DNA of 64,000 nucleotides from Oscillospiraceae bacterium (GCA_017552325.1 JAFZQE010000051.1:1-64000), one strand, 5' to 3'. Counted from the first letter of the stretch, positions 41,879-50,961 are shown. Numbers and translations are program-made. The notes: generated from the letters alone by a model not told the origin.

Positions 41879-43147
41879 ATGGTACGATTTTACAACGGAC
41901 GGGCGCTGAGATTTGAGCCGGCGCTGCGCGTCACGGAGGACGAGGTCTGGACCGACGGCGGCCGGATCGTCTACGTCGGCCCCGCGCGGGAGGACAGGCC
42001 CGCCTTTGAGCGGGAGATCGACCTGCGGGGCGACCTGCTGGCGCCCGGCTTTAAAAACGCCCATACCCACACCGCGATGTGCTTCCTGCGCTCGAAGGCG
42101 GACGACATGCCGCTCGGCCGCTGGCTGAGCGAGCAGGTCTGGCCCAACGAGGCGAAGCTCACGGACGAGGCGGTCTATACCTTCACGAAGCTCGGCGTCA
42201 TGGAGTACGTCTCGAGCGGCATCACCGCCTGTTACGACATGTACGTCCACAACGACGCCTTCACCTCCGCCTGCATCGACGCGGGCTTCCGCGCGGTGAT
42301 CGCCTGCGGACTCAACAACTTCGACCGGGACGTCGAGCAGACCGAGCGGGACTTTCTCAAGTACAACAGCCTGCACGAGCTCGTGTCCTTCCGCCTCGGC
42401 ATCCACGCCGAATACACGACGGGCATGGACCGGCTGCGCTACGCCGTTTCCCTGGCGGAGAAGTACAAGGCCCCCTGCTTCACGCACCTGAGCGAGACGA
42501 AGGCCGAGGTGGAGGGCTGCCTGCGGCGCTACGGGAAAACGCCGCCGCAGCTGCTGGACGAGCTCGGCTTCTTCCGCTACGGCGGGGGCGGCTATCACTG
42601 CGTCCACATGAGCGAGGAGGATATCGCGCTCTTTGCGGACAAGGGCCTCTGGGCTGTGACCTGCCCGGGCTCGAACCTGAAGCTCGCCAGCGGCGTCGCT
42701 CCGATCGAAAAGCTGCGGAAGGCGGGCGTGAGGCTCGCCATCGGCACCGACGGCGCGGCCAGCAACAACGCGCTGGACTTTTTCCGCGAGATGTACCTCG
42801 TCACTGCGCTGCAGAAGCTCACGGAGGGCGACGCCGCGGCCTGCCCGGCCGGCGAGGTGCTGCGCATGGCCTGCGTCGGCGGCGCGGGCGCGATGGGCCT
42901 GGACGACTGCGACGACATTGCCCCCGGCAAGCGGGCCGACCTGGTCGTCATCGACCTGCAGCGCCCGAACATGCAGCCGCTGCACGACATCCCGAACAAC
43001 CTCGTCTACGCGGGCAGCAAGGAAAACGTCCGCCTGACGATGGTCAATGGGAAGATCCTGTACGAAAACGGCGCATTCTTCGTGGGCGATGATCCGGCGC
43101 GCATCTACGCCGACGCCAACGCTTTTATCAGGGAGCTGAACGCATGA
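41879..43147 (+). CDS. Amidohydrolase, SAH/5'-methylthioadenosine deaminase type
   Basis: 422 residues. Metal-dependent hydrolase of the TrzA/MtaD group. Seen: PGFKNAHTHTAMCFLR (HxH metal pair), PLGRWLSEQVWPNE, the FTHLSET His, VHMSEEDI and IGTDGAASNNALDFFREM with the metal Asp; C-terminal GKRADLVVIDL. The substrate (SAH, MTA or a related nucleoside) is inferred. The ATG at 41879 with AAGGAAAGGA upstream lies just outside the repeat element. ATGA overlap with the PHP gene. Confidence 0.88.
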   Translation: MVRFYNGRALRFEPALRVTEDEVWTDGGRIVYVGPAREDRPAFEREIDLRGDLLAPGFKNAHTHTAMCFLRSKADDMPLGRWLSEQVWPNEAKLTDEAVYTFTKLGVMEYVSSGITACYDMYVHNDAFTSACIDAGFRAVIACGLNNFDRDVEQTERDFLKYNSLHELVSFRLGIHAEYTTGMDRLRYAVSLAEKYKAPCFTHLSETKAEVEGCLRRYGKTPPQLLDELGFFRYGGGGYHCVHMSEEDIALFADKGLWAVTCPGSNLKLASGVAPIEKLRKAGVRLAIGTDGAASNNALDFFREMYLVTALQKLTEGDAAACPAGEVLRMACVGGAGAMGLDDCDDIAPGKRADLVVIDLQRPNMQPLHDIPNNLVYAGSKENVRLTMVNGKILYENGAFFVGDDPARIYADANAFIRELNA

Positions 43148-43989
43148 GAGAGATCGACCTGCATGTCCACACCACGGCCTCCGACGGCACCTGCGCGCCG
43201 GCCGAGGCGGTGAAGCTCGCCGCGGACAGCGGCCTGCGCGCCGTCGCGATCACCGACCACGACAGCGCCCACGGCTATCCCGAGGCGGCGCTGGCCGGGG
43301 CGGCGCTCGGCGTCGAGGTCGTGCCGGGCATCGAGATCAGCACGAAATTCGGCCGCTCGGTGCACATCCTCGGATATTACATCGACCCGCTCTCACCGGA
43401 GATCAAGCCGGTGCTGGACTGGGTCGTGCAGGACCGCGACGAGCGCAACAAAAAAATGGCCGCCCTGATGGCCGCCGACGGCCTGCCCGTGAGCTACGAG
43501 CAGATGCACGAGCGCTTCGGCGAGGTGATCGGCCGTCCGCACTTCGCGCGGGTGCTGGTGGAGCTCGGCCTCGCCGACAGCGTGAACGACGCCTTTGACA
43601 AATACGTCGAAAAGGGCCGGAAATACTACGTCGGGCGCACCATCTTCCCGATCGAGCGCAGCATCGAGGTCATCCGCGCCGCGGGCGGCGTGCCGGTGCT
43701 GGCGCATCCCTTCCAGTACAGGCTGGACGACGCCGGCCTGCGCGAGCTGATTGAGCACTGCCTCGAGAGCGGTCTGCAGGGCATGGAGTGCCGCTATTCG
43801 GGCTACGACACCGACATGACGGCCTATCTGCTGCGCCTGGCGGAGGAGTATCGGCTTCTCCCCACCGGCGGCAGCGACTTCCACGGCGCGAACAAGCCCA
43901 AAATCTCGCTCGGCTCCGGCATCTCCGGCGAGTTGGCGGTCCCGTACGAGTATCTGGAACGGCTGAAGGAAGCCGCGGGTAGTTTTTAG
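43144..43989 (+). CDS. PHP-domain phosphoesterase (RNase AM/YciV-like)
   Basis: 281 residues. PHP metal-site motifs: DLHVHTTASDGT (motif I), ITDHDS (II), GIEIST (III), AHPFQY and GSDFHG (IV). Similar to family members acting on 3',5'-bisphosphonucleotides or 5'-ends of RNA; substrate not assigned. ATGA overlap with the amidohydrolase gene. The last residues AGSF and the TAG stop are made by a TTTTTAG tract. Confidence 0.9.
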   Translation: MREIDLHVHTTASDGTCAPAEAVKLAADSGLRAVAITDHDSAHGYPEAALAGAALGVEVVPGIEISTKFGRSVHILGYYIDPLSPEIKPVLDWVVQDRDERNKKMAALMAADGLPVSYEQMHERFGEVIGRPHFARVLVELGLADSVNDAFDKYVEKGRKYYVGRTIFPIERSIEVIRAAGGVPVLAHPFQYRLDDAGLRELIEHCLESGLQGMECRYSGYDTDMTAYLLRLAEEYRLLPTGGSDFHGANKPKISLGSGISGELAVPYEYLERLKEAAGSF

Positions 43990-44008
43990 TTTCTAGTTTT
44001 TAGATTCC
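43981..44008 (+). repeat. Heptamer tract, TTTTTAG family (PHP gene end)
   Basis: AGTTTTT, AGTTTCT, AGTTTTT, AGATTCC; the stop TAG spans the first unit boundary (43987-43989). Confidence 0.88.
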
Positions 44009-44030
44009 AGGAGACGGAAGAAACGAAATC

Positions 44031-44075
44031 AACAGGACGGGGGCTCTGCAAAATGCAGAGCCCCCGTCCTGTTTC
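44031..44075. terminator. Bidirectional terminator between PHP and DegV genes
   Basis: Perfect 20-bp stem AACAGGACGGGGGCTCTGCA with AAA loop, then TTC. Flanked symmetrically by two heptamer tracts. Confidence 0.88.
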
Positions 44076-44104
44076 TAAAAACTATAAACTACAAACTAAA
44101 ACTA
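44075..44104 (-). repeat. Heptamer tract, TTTTTAG family (DegV gene end)
   Basis: Plus strand CTAAAAA, CTATAAA, CTACAAA, CTAAAAC, TAA. The DegV stop TAG (44104-44102) overlaps the tract. Confidence 0.88.
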
Positions 44105-44989
44105 ATCAACGCGTTCCTCGCCCCAGAAGAAGAGGGCGACGGTGCCCGGGCCGGTGTGGCTGCCGATCGTGGTGCCGACGCTGTTGATCTCGACCCGGCC
44201 GTTGAGCTTCGGGAAGCGGGCCTCGACCAGGTCGGCCACCGCGCGGGCGTCCGCCGGGCAGGCGGACATCGAGATATAGCATTTGCCGTCGTAGTCAAGT
44301 CCCTTGTCGGCAAACTCGGCCATCTTGTCCACGATCTGGCGGATGACGCGCTTTTTCGTGCGCACCTTGAAGCGAGGGATCAGCCGGCCGCGGTCGTCCA
44401 TGTTCATCAGCGGGCAGATCTCCAGCAGGCCGCCGAAGATCGCGGCGGTCTTGGAGATGCGGCCTCCCTTGACGAAGAAGCTCAGGTCGGTGGAGAAGAA
44501 CCAGTGGTGCAGGCGCAGGCGGTTTTTCTCGATCCAGTCGGCGAGCTCCTCCGCGCTCAGACCCTCGTCGCGCTTGGCGGCGGCTGTGTCCATCAGCAGG
44601 CCGTAGCCGGAGGAGGCGCCCAGCGAGTCGATCACCCGGATCTTCCGCTCCGGGAAGCGCTCCATCGCGATGTTCGCGGCGTTGCGCGCGGAGTTGATGG
44701 TGGCGGAGATGCCGGAGGACAGCGTGACGTGGACGATGTCCTTGCCCTGCTCGAGGAAGGGCGTGAAGAAGTCCAGATACTCCTGGATGCTGACCTGGGA
44801 GGTCTTGGTGTCGGCGCCCTCCTTCATCAGGCGGTAGAACTCGTCGAAGGGCAGGCTCTGGCCCAGGTCGTCGGGATAGTCCTTCCCGTTGAGGATGTAG
44901 TGGAAGCAGACGTAATGCACGTCGATCGCCTCAAAGTGCTCTTTGCTGAGGTCTGCGGTGGAGCAGCAGCTGATGACGTAATCGGCCAT
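44102..44989 (-). CDS. DegV family fatty-acid-binding protein
   Basis: 295 residues. DegV/FakB fold: STADLSKEHFEAIDVHYV at the N-terminus, TKTSQVSIQEYLDFFTPFLEQGKDIVHVTLSSGISATINSARNA and VIDSLGASSGYG in the middle. FakB-type proteins present fatty acids to a FakA kinase, which is not in this window. The ATG at 44989 (MADYVISC) has GAGAGGAG upstream; an in-frame start nine codons earlier is less supported. Confidence 0.92.
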   Translation of the reverse strand: MADYVISCCSTADLSKEHFEAIDVHYVCFHYILNGKDYPDDLGQSLPFDEFYRLMKEGADTKTSQVSIQEYLDFFTPFLEQGKDIVHVTLSSGISATINSARNAANIAMERFPERKIRVIDSLGASSGYGLLMDTAAAKRDEGLSAEELADWIEKNRLRLHHWFFSTDLSFFVKGGRISKTAAIFGGLLEICPLMNMDDRGRLIPRFKVRTKKRVIRQIVDKMAEFADKGLDYDGKCYISMSACPADARAVADLVEARFPKLNGRVEINSVGTTIGSHTGPGTVALFFWGEERVD

Positions 44990-45080
44990 GGGGATTCTCC
45001 TCTCATGTTTGTTCAAGGATATCCTAAGCCATGACGCCGCAAAAGCAAAGCTACTCTCCGCGCGGGCGCTCTACTGTGCG

Positions 45081-45113
45081 AAAAGACGCGGGCAGATCGC
45101 TCTACCCGCGTCT
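45081..45113 (-). terminator. Hairpin terminator after the XRE membrane gene
   Basis: AGACGCGGG pairs with CCCGCGTCT, 12-base loop; on the minus strand TTTTCGC follows. Confidence 0.65.
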
Positions 45114-45135
45114 CTACGATTCGTAGAATGTCAGA

Positions 45136-45756
45136 TTATGCCGATTTTTTGGCGTTTTTCCTGTGATGCGGCCTCCGCCGGATGTTGCAGGCGAGGAAAA
45201 CCAGCGCCTCCGCCGGGAGCAGCAGCAGGAAAAGCTGCCAGGGGCGGTACTGGTGCAGGAAGAAATAGGCAAGCAGGAACAGGCTCAGCACAAAGGCGGC
45301 CAGGATATACGGCAGGCGCCTGCCGTGCTTGAATATGAGGTCGAGGATCATGTAGACCAGGATCCCCACCGACAGCGTGACGAGAAAGACGCGCCACTCG
45401 ATGATATCCAGCATCCAGAGCGTGACAAAAACGGCCAGTCCCACGGTAAAGGTACTGAGCAGCACGAGCGCGATCAGTACGTTGACGCTGTAGCTCGGGC
45501 CGGGCAGCTCCTTCTCGTCGACGGGCGGCTCCCACTTGTTGTCGGCCGAGAGCAGACTGTCCACCGTCACGCCGAAGAGCTCCGCCAGCTGCGTCAGCAC
45601 GTAGGCGTCCGGAATGGCCTCGCCGCGCTCCCACTTGGAGATGGTCTTGTCCGAATAATTCAGTTTGGCGCCCAGTTCGGCCTGCGTCATGCCAGCCGCC
45701 GTGCGCAGATTGATGATATTGCTGGCAGTGACCAGCCTGAGATCAGAAAGCTCCAA
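45136..45756 (-). CDS. XRE-type HTH protein with C-terminal membrane domain
   Basis: 206 residues. Residues ~10-65 form an XRE/Cro HTH (NIINLRTAAGMTQAELGAKLNYSDKTISKWERGEAIPDAYVLTQLAELFGVTVDSLL). Residues ~92-190 hold about four hydrophobic segments, ending in a basic RRRPHHRKNAKK tail. This is a membrane-tethered DNA-binding layout, so it may sense an envelope or lipid signal; targets are unknown. It lies 16 bases after the MBL gene stop and has its own terminator. Confidence 0.87.
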   Translation of the reverse strand: MELSDLRLVTASNIINLRTAAGMTQAELGAKLNYSDKTISKWERGEAIPDAYVLTQLAELFGVTVDSLLSADNKWEPPVDEKELPGPSYSVNVLIALVLLSTFTVGLAVFVTLWMLDIIEWRVFLVTLSVGILVYMILDLIFKHGRRLPYILAAFVLSLFLLAYFFLHQYRPWQLFLLLLPAEALVFLACNIRRRPHHRKNAKKSA

Positions 45757-45772
45757 AAAGATTCCTCGATTC

Positions 45773-46408
45773 TTAACGATTCGCGCCGAATTTCAACACC
45801 GCGACCTGCGGCTCCATGAAGGGCTCGACGGTGAAGGTGTCGCTGTCGTAGTAGTGGATCAGCTCCGGCGACTCGAACTGGTAGGCAAAATCCTGCACCG
45901 TTTCGAGCCGGTGTCCGCCGCGTTTGCCGTCGCGGTAGTGCATCGGGATCACGACCGTCGCCATGATCTCGTCGCAGATGCGCTTGGTCTCCTGCGAGGG
46001 GAGGCCCGTGCAGCTGCCCGCGCAGATCATCACCACGTCCGCCCCGAAGAGCCGCGAGATCTGACTTCCGTCGAGCTGGGTGCCGATGTCGGCCATGTGC
46101 GCGAGCTTCAGCCCGTCGGCCTCCAGCACATGGATGTCGCAGAAGCCACGCCAGTTGCCCATCTTGAAGTCGTGCGGCACGCGCAGCTTCGTGATCTCGA
46201 AGGGACAGTCGCTCGCCGGACGGCCGGAGAGCTTCACGCCCTCGCGGTAGTTATGCCCGTAGTGCTCGTGGCTGACCAGGACCATGTCCGCCGTGGTGCT
46301 CAGCTTCGGATAGCCGTTGATGTAATCGCTGTTGTAGGGGTCGATCACGATGCGAAAGCCCTTGTGCGTGATGGCAAAGCAGGCGTGACCCAGCCACCGG
46401 ATCTCCAT
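45773..46408 (-). CDS. Metallo-beta-lactamase fold hydrolase, UlaG-like
   Basis: 211 residues. Short MBL fold: WLGHACFAI, VIDPY, VSHEHYGHNYREG, HMADIG, MICAGSCTGL, VIPMHYRDG. The metal motif reads HEHYGH, with Gly where HxHxDH has Asp, a feature of some UlaG-like proteins. It probably hydrolyses a small phosphoester or lactone, unproven. Transcribed towards the XRE membrane gene and divergent from yyaL. Confidence 0.85.
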   Translation of the reverse strand: MEIRWLGHACFAITHKGFRIVIDPYNSDYINGYPKLSTTADMVLVSHEHYGHNYREGVKLSGRPASDCPFEITKLRVPHDFKMGNWRGFCDIHVLEADGLKLAHMADIGTQLDGSQISRLFGADVVMICAGSCTGLPSQETKRICDEIMATVVIPMHYRDGKRGGHRLETVQDFAYQFESPELIHYYDSDTFTVEPFMEPQVAVLKFGANR

Positions 46409-46429
46409 GGCGCGTCCTTTCCGCGCGGC

Positions 46430-46458
46430 TTGAAAGAGCCGCCCGACTATAGTATAAT
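46430..46458 (+). promoter_or_regulatory. Promoter for the YyaL gene
   Basis: TTGAAA, 17-base spacer, perfect TATAAT. Confidence 0.8.
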
Positions 46459-46515
46459 TCCTTTGAACGGATGGATAATATCACAAAAACACGAATCTGA
46501 CAAGGTGGTATTCTT

Positions 46516-48498
46516 ATGCCCAATCGACTGCAGCACGAAAGCTCGCCCTATCTGCGCCTGCACGCGGACGATCCCGTCGACTGGTATCCCTGGGGCGCGG
46601 AGGCGCTGGAAAAGGCGAAACGCGGAAACAAAGCGATCTTCCTCTCGATCGGCTACATGAGCTGCCACTGGTGCCACGTGATGGCGAGGGAGTCCTTCAC
46701 CGACGCGGAAGTGGCCGCGGCGCTGAACCGGGATTACGTCGCCGTGAAGGTCGACCGCGAGGAGCGGCCGGACCTCGACGCGGTGTACATGCGCGCCTGT
46801 GTGGCGATGAACGGCAGCGGCGGCTGGCCGATGACCCTGCTGCTGACGCCGGAGGGCGAGCCCTTCTTCGCCGCGAGCTATCTGGCGAAGCAAAACCGCG
46901 CCGGGCAGATCGGCCTGCTGCCGCTGCTGCGCGCCGCGGCGCGGAAATGGCGCGAGGACCCGGAGGCCCTGCGCCGCGCCGGGGGAGAGCTGACGGCCCT
47001 GCTGCGCCGGAGCGCGGAGCCCTCGCCCGAGGAGCCCTCGTCCGGCCGCGCCGAGCGGGCGGCGAAGCAGCTCATGGACAGCTTCGACGCCGAATACGGC
47101 GGCTTCGGCACGGCGCCGAAGTTCCCCGCGCCGCACCAGCTCCTCTTTCTGCTGCGCTGGGCGCACGCGAGGGGCGACAGGACGGCGCGCGCCGCCGTGG
47201 ACAAAACGCTGCAGCAGATGGCGCGCGGCGGCATCTTCGATCAGATCGGCGGCGGCTTCTGCCGTTACTCGACCGACCGGGAGTGGCTCGCGCCGCACTT
47301 TGAAAAGACGCTGTACGACAACGCCCTGCTGGCTCTCGTCTATACCGAAGCCTGGCAGGACGGGCATCTCGCACTCTACCGCTCGGTCGCCGAGCGGACG
47401 CTGGACTGGTGCCTGCGCGAGCTGCGTGACGAAAACGGCGGCTTTTACTCCGGGCAGGACGCCGACAGCGCGGGCGAGGAGGGCGCCTATTATCTCTTCA
47501 CGCCCGACGAGGTCAAAAGCGTGCTCGGCGAGAGCGAGGGCCGCGGCTTCTGCGAGTGCTACGACATCACCGAAGAGGGCAACTTCCGCGGCAAAAGCAT
47601 CCCGAACCTGCTGCTGAACCAGCGCTGGCAGCTCGTGCCGGAGGGCTACGGGCTCTATCGGGAGAAGCTGCGGCATTTTCGGCGGCAGCGCCTGCCGCTG
47701 GCCGTGGACGGCAAGATCCTGTGCGGCTGGAACGGCCTGCTGCTGACGGCGCTCGCCCGCGCCGCGCGGGTCTTCGACAGCGCCGTCTATCTCGACGCAG
47801 CGCAGGAGCTGGCCGCCTTCCTCGCCCGGACGATGGGCGCTCCCGAAGCGCTGAAGGCCGTCTGCTGCGCGGGAAAAACGCGCTTTGCCGCGCGCCTGGA
47901 CGATTTTTCCTTTTACGCCCTCGGCCTGCTGGAGCTATACCGTGCGGATTACGACCCGAAGCATCTGATCCTGGCCGCGGAGCTGGCGGGAAAGATCCCC
48001 GAACGCTTTGCCGACCCGGCGGGCGGCTTCTTCCTGACGGCGGCGGACGACGAGAAGCTGATCCTCCGCCCCAAGGAGACCGGGGACGGGGCCCTGCCCT
48101 GCGGCAACAGCGCGGCGGCCGTGCTGTTCCGGCGCCTGTGGCGGCTGACGGCGGAGGAGAAGTGGCGCGAGGCCTCCGAAAAACAGCTCCGCTTCCTCTG
48201 CGGCGGGCTCGGGCGCTACCCGGCCTCCGCCTGCTTCGGCCTGACGGCCGTGCTGGACGCGGTGGAGCCGGCGCGGGAGCTGCTGTGCGCCGCGCCGGAC
48301 GAGAGCGTGCCGGAGGCGCTGCGCGCGGTCGAGCGGCGCTACGCGCCCGAGCTGGAGATCCTGCTGAAAACGCCCGCGCGGGCGGCGGCGCTCGCGCAGG
48401 CCGCGCTCTTCACCGAAAGCTGCGCGCCGGTCGGCGGCAAGGCCGCCTATTATCTCTGCACCGGCGGGAGCTGTCAGCTGCCGGTGACGGAAATATAA
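46516..48498 (+). CDS. YyaL/DUF255 thioredoxin-domain protein
   Basis: 660 residues. N-terminal DUF255 thioredoxin-like domain ([25 protein letters not shown]; redox pair C50/C53 in MSCHWCHVM). The rest is an (alpha/alpha)6-barrel resembling AGE/cellobiose epimerases ([36 protein letters not shown]). Exact activity is unresolved in the family. AAGGTGG precedes the ATG. Stop TAA is followed by GAAAAAT-family heptamers and a terminator. Confidence 0.93.
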   Translation: MPNRLQHESSPYLRLHADDPVDWYPWGAEALEKAKRGNKAIFLSIGYMSCHWCHVMARESFTDAEVAAALNRDYVAVKVDREERPDLDAVYMRACVAMNGSGGWPMTLLLTPEGEPFFAASYLAKQNRAGQIGLLPLLRAAARKWREDPEALRRAGGELTALLRRSAEPSPEEPSSGRAERAAKQLMDSFDAEYGGFGTAPKFPAPHQLLFLLRWAHARGDRTARAAVDKTLQQMARGGIFDQIGGGFCRYSTDREWLAPHFEKTLYDNALLALVYTEAWQDGHLALYRSVAERTLDWCLRELRDENGGFYSGQDADSAGEEGAYYLFTPDEVKSVLGESEGRGFCECYDITEEGNFRGKSIPNLLLNQRWQLVPEGYGLYREKLRHFRRQRLPLAVDGKILCGWNGLLLTALARAARVFDSAVYLDAAQELAAFLARTMGAPEALKAVCCAGKTRFAARLDDFSFYALGLLELYRADYDPKHLILAAELAGKIPERFADPAGGFFLTAADDEKLILRPKETGDGALPCGNSAAAVLFRRLWRLTAEEKWREASEKQLRFLCGGLGRYPASACFGLTAVLDAVEPARELLCAAPDESVPEALRAVERRYAPELEILLKTPARAAALAQAALFTESCAPVGGKAAYYLCTGGSCQLPVTEI

Positions 48499-48500
48499 AT

Positions 48501-48528
48501 GAAAAGAGAAAAACGAAAAATGAAAAAA
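48501..48528 (+). repeat. Heptamer tract, GAAAAAT family (YyaL gene end)
   Basis: GAAAAGA, GAAAAAC, GAAAAAT, GAAAAAA in exact phase, two bases after the TAA and running into the terminator stem. Confidence 0.8.
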
Positions 48529-48556
48529 GCGTGCGGCAAAAGCCGCACGCTTTTTT
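48523..48556. terminator. Bidirectional terminator between YyaL and uraA genes
   Basis: 15-bp stem AAAAAAGCGTGCGGC with AAAA loop and a TTTTTT tail; also placed to end uraA from the other strand. Confidence 0.92.
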
Positions 48557-48574
48557 GTCGTTATGATTCAGGGA

Positions 48575-49978
48575 TCAGAACTTGCCGAGCGAGCTGGAGT
48601 TCTCCTGGTTCGGCAGATACTCGTCGCGCTTGCCGGGGAGGATGGCGTTGAGGATGATGCCGACGATGGAGGCGACCGCGAGGCCGGAGAGGCCGATCTT
48701 CATGTCGCCGATCATGAAGGAGATGGCGCCGGTGGCGTTGTTGCCAGCGGTCGTGATGTCCGCGCCGAGGAAGCCGGAGAAGTTGATGCCGAGCGCGAGG
48801 CCGAGGATGACGGCCGCGACGATGACGTTGCGGGACTTCTGGAAGTCGGTGTGGTTCTCGACCATGTTGCGGACGCCGACCGCGGAGATCATGCCGTAGA
48901 GGATGATCGACACGCCGCCGATCGTGGCAACGGGCATCGCGTGGATCAGCTCGGCGAACTTCGGGCAGAAGGCGAGGACGATCGCGAAGTAGGCCGCGAT
49001 GCGGACGACCTTCGGGTCGTAGACCTTGGTCAGCACGAGGACGCCGGTGTTCTCGCCGTAGGTGGTGTTGGCGGGCGCGCCGAAGAGCGCGGCGATCGTG
49101 GTGCCGACGCCGTCGCCGATCAGGGTGCGGTGGAGGCCCGGATCCTCGATCAGGTTCTTGCCGATGGTGCCGCCGATGGCGGAGATGTCGCCGACGTGCT
49201 CCATCATCGTCGCGAAGGCGATCGGGACGATCATGATGATCGAGGAGATCAGGAAGCCGGCGTTGAAGTTGTCAGCGCCGAAGAGGCTGAACACGGTGTT
49301 CTCGAGACGGACGGGCAGGCCGATCCAGGCGGCTTCCTTGACGGCGCTGAAGTCGACGTTGCCGGTCAGGGCCGCGACGATGTAGGAGACCAGGACGCCC
49401 ATCAGGATCGGGACGATCTTGAGCATGCCCTTGCCCCAGATGTTGCAGGCGATAACGACGACGATCGCGATCAGGGCGATCCACCAGTTGTCGGAGCAGT
49501 TGTTGATGGCGGAGGGCGCGAGGATCAGGCCGATGGCGATGATGATCGGGCCGGTGACGACGGGCGGGAAGAAGCGCATGACGTTCTTCGAGCCGAAGGC
49601 CTTGCAGATCAGCGAGAGAACGAGATACAGCAGGCCGGCGCAGGCGACGCCCACACAGGCGTAGACCAGCGACTGGGGATCGGTGAAGCCGAGCTCGGCG
49701 CCGGCAGCCTTGACGGAGAAGTAACCGCCGAGGAAGGCGAAGGAGGAGCCGAGGAACACGGGGACCTTGCGCTTGGTGACAAGGTGCATGAACAGCGTGG
49801 CGAGGCCCGCGAACAGCAGCGTCGCGGAGACGCTCAGGCCGGTCAGGATCGGGACGAGCACCGTCGCGCCGAACATGGCGAACAGGTGCTGCACGCCGAG
49901 GACCAGCATCTTCGGGACGCCGAGTGTGCGCGCGTCGTAAATCGGCTCGTCGACCGCAGTTTTCTTTTCTTTACCCAT
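48575..49978 (-). CDS. uraA: Uracil permease (NCS2)
   Basis: 467 residues, about 14 membrane segments. Uracil:H+ symporter of the UraA/PyrP type. Seen: GVQHLFAMFGATVLVPILTGL at TM1, PVVTGPIIIAIGL, the substrate-region Glu in TMMEHVGDISAIG and the NCS2 hallmark GAPANTTYGENTGVL. Follows pyrR by 41 bases; PyrR attenuation of both genes is the usual regulation. Uracil specificity is supported by this context. Confidence 0.94.
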   Translation of the reverse strand: MGKEKKTAVDEPIYDARTLGVPKMLVLGVQHLFAMFGATVLVPILTGLSVSATLLFAGLATLFMHLVTKRKVPVFLGSSFAFLGGYFSVKAAGAELGFTDPQSLVYACVGVACAGLLYLVLSLICKAFGSKNVMRFFPPVVTGPIIIAIGLILAPSAINNCSDNWWIALIAIVVVIACNIWGKGMLKIVPILMGVLVSYIVAALTGNVDFSAVKEAAWIGLPVRLENTVFSLFGADNFNAGFLISSIIMIVPIAFATMMEHVGDISAIGGTIGKNLIEDPGLHRTLIGDGVGTTIAALFGAPANTTYGENTGVLVLTKVYDPKVVRIAAYFAIVLAFCPKFAELIHAMPVATIGGVSIILYGMISAVGVRNMVENHTDFQKSRNVIVAAVILGLALGINFSGFLGADITTAGNNATGAISFMIGDMKIGLSGLAVASIVGIILNAILPGKRDEYLPNQENSSSLGKF

Positions 49979-50019
49979 TTTGTTAACCCTCTCTTTATGT
50001 TATTTTTTCTTGCGCGTTG

Positions 50020-50562
50020 TCAGTCCGCCGTGTCCATCAGGAACACGCCGGTCTCGCCGTCGAACTCCGGCAGGCGGACCTGCACGAGCTCCGAGCGGGA
50101 GGTGGGGATGTTTTTGCCGACATAGTCCGGGCGGATCGGGAGCTCCCGGTGACCGCGGTCGACCAGCACGGCCAGCTGGATCGAGCGGGGGCGGCCGCAG
50201 GAGAAGACGGCCTCGATGGCCGCGCGGGCGGTGCGCCCGGTGTAGATCACGTCGTCCACCAGCACCACGTCGCGGTCGGTCACGTCGAAGCCCAGGTCGA
50301 TGCGCCGCAGCTCCGGGGTCTCGGCCACGGTGCTCAGGTCGTCGCGGTACCAGCGGATGTCGACGCTGCCGCAGGGGACGTCAAGGTCTTCGATCTTGCG
50401 GATGTTGCCGCGGATGCGGCGGGCGATCGGCTCGCCCCTGCGGCGGATGCCGACCAGTACCACGTTTTCGACGCCCTTGTTCTTTTCGGCGATCTCGTGG
50501 GAGATGCGCATCAGCGCGCGCCCCAGGGCCGCTTCGTCCAGGATCTGTGCCTTCAGCCGCAT
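50020..50562 (-). CDS. pyrR: Bifunctional pyr operon regulator/uracil phosphoribosyltransferase PyrR
   Basis: 180 residues, family length. Binds pyr mRNA with UMP to cause attenuation and has UPRTase activity. PRPP loop [17 protein letters not shown] is intact; [24 protein letters not shown] and [14 protein letters not shown] fit the family. The ATG at 50562 has GGGAG upstream. The leader contains a PyrR-binding-loop candidate and a hairpin, so pyrR-uraA is probably self-regulated. Confidence 0.96.
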   Translation of the reverse strand: MRLKAQILDEAALGRALMRISHEIAEKNKGVENVVLVGIRRRGEPIARRIRGNIRKIEDLDVPCGSVDIRWYRDDLSTVAETPELRRIDLGFDVTDRDVVLVDDVIYTGRTARAAIEAVFSCGRPRSIQLAVLVDRGHRELPIRPDYVGKNIPTSRSELVQVRLPEFDGETGVFLMDTAD

Positions 50563-50587
50563 GGGCGCTCTCCCTTCCGCTCCGGAA

Positions 50588-50608
50588 AAGGGCGCAAAAA
50601 AGCGCCTT
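50588..50608 (-). promoter_or_regulatory. Candidate attenuator hairpin of pyrR leader
   Basis: GGCGC-TTTTTT-GCGCC on the minus strand followed by CTTTTCC; weak T run. Sits between the PyrR loop and the pyrR ribosome site. Confidence 0.45.
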
Positions 50609-50679
50609 ACCGTTACCGGCAAGACACGCAACAAAAGGAAGACGCACGAAGTGCATCTGATCTATATGAGCGATTTTGC

Positions 50680-50695
50680 CGGTCTCTCCGTACCG
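50680..50695 (-). promoter_or_regulatory. Candidate PyrR-binding loop in mRNA leader
   Basis: Minus strand CGGTACGGAGAGACCG folds as CGGU-(A bulge)-C[GGAGA]G-ACCG. The GGAGA loop fits the NGNGA loop of known PyrR sites. Confidence 0.6.
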
Positions 50696-50748
50696 AAGCT
50701 TAAAAATCTGTTTTTCCAAAAAGCGCAGCTCTCGTCTGCTCGTGTCGC

Positions 50749-50777
50749 AGTATACATGGACGGAGGCAAAAAAGCAA
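50749..50777 (-). promoter_or_regulatory. Promoter for pyrR-uraA
   Basis: Minus strand TTGCTT, 17-base spacer, TATACT, giving a leader of about 180 bases. Confidence 0.65.
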
Positions 50778-50923
50778 GCCCCTTTTTCGCTTTTTTTCAG
50801 CTTCGTCGCTTACAACGAAAATCCGCCCCCGCCGCCCCGCGCTTTTCTGTCATTCTGCCCGAGGGCGTTTCCGAAATGAAAAACATGCGTTTCCGGATTG
50901 CGAAAAATCCGGAAAAAGCAGGG

Positions 50924-50955
50924 AACAGGGCCTTCCCTCCCGGGAAGGCCCTGTT
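50924..50955 (-). terminator. Terminator after DUF4097 gene
   Basis: 14-bp stem AACAGGGCCTTCCC, loop of 4, matching arm; on the minus strand CCCTGCTTTTTCC follows. Confidence 0.75.
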
Positions 50956-50961
50956 GTGATT

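Larger units (their letters stand above)
50563..50961. other. Leader of pyrR-uraA and end of the DUF4097 unit (399 bp)
   Basis: Right to left on the minus strand: terminator of DUF4097 (50924-50955), a second hairpin TTTCCGGATT...AATCCGGAAA (50890-50914), about 110 bases with no pattern, the pyrR promoter (50749-50777), the candidate PyrR loop (50680-50695), a small hairpin GATGCA/TGCGTC (50641-50657) and a GGCGC/GCGCC hairpin (50591-50606) before the start codon. Confidence 0.65.

Noticed and set aside
43981..44104. CRISPR array
   Set aside because: Repeats are 7 bp, directly adjacent and without spacers; no cas genes in the window.
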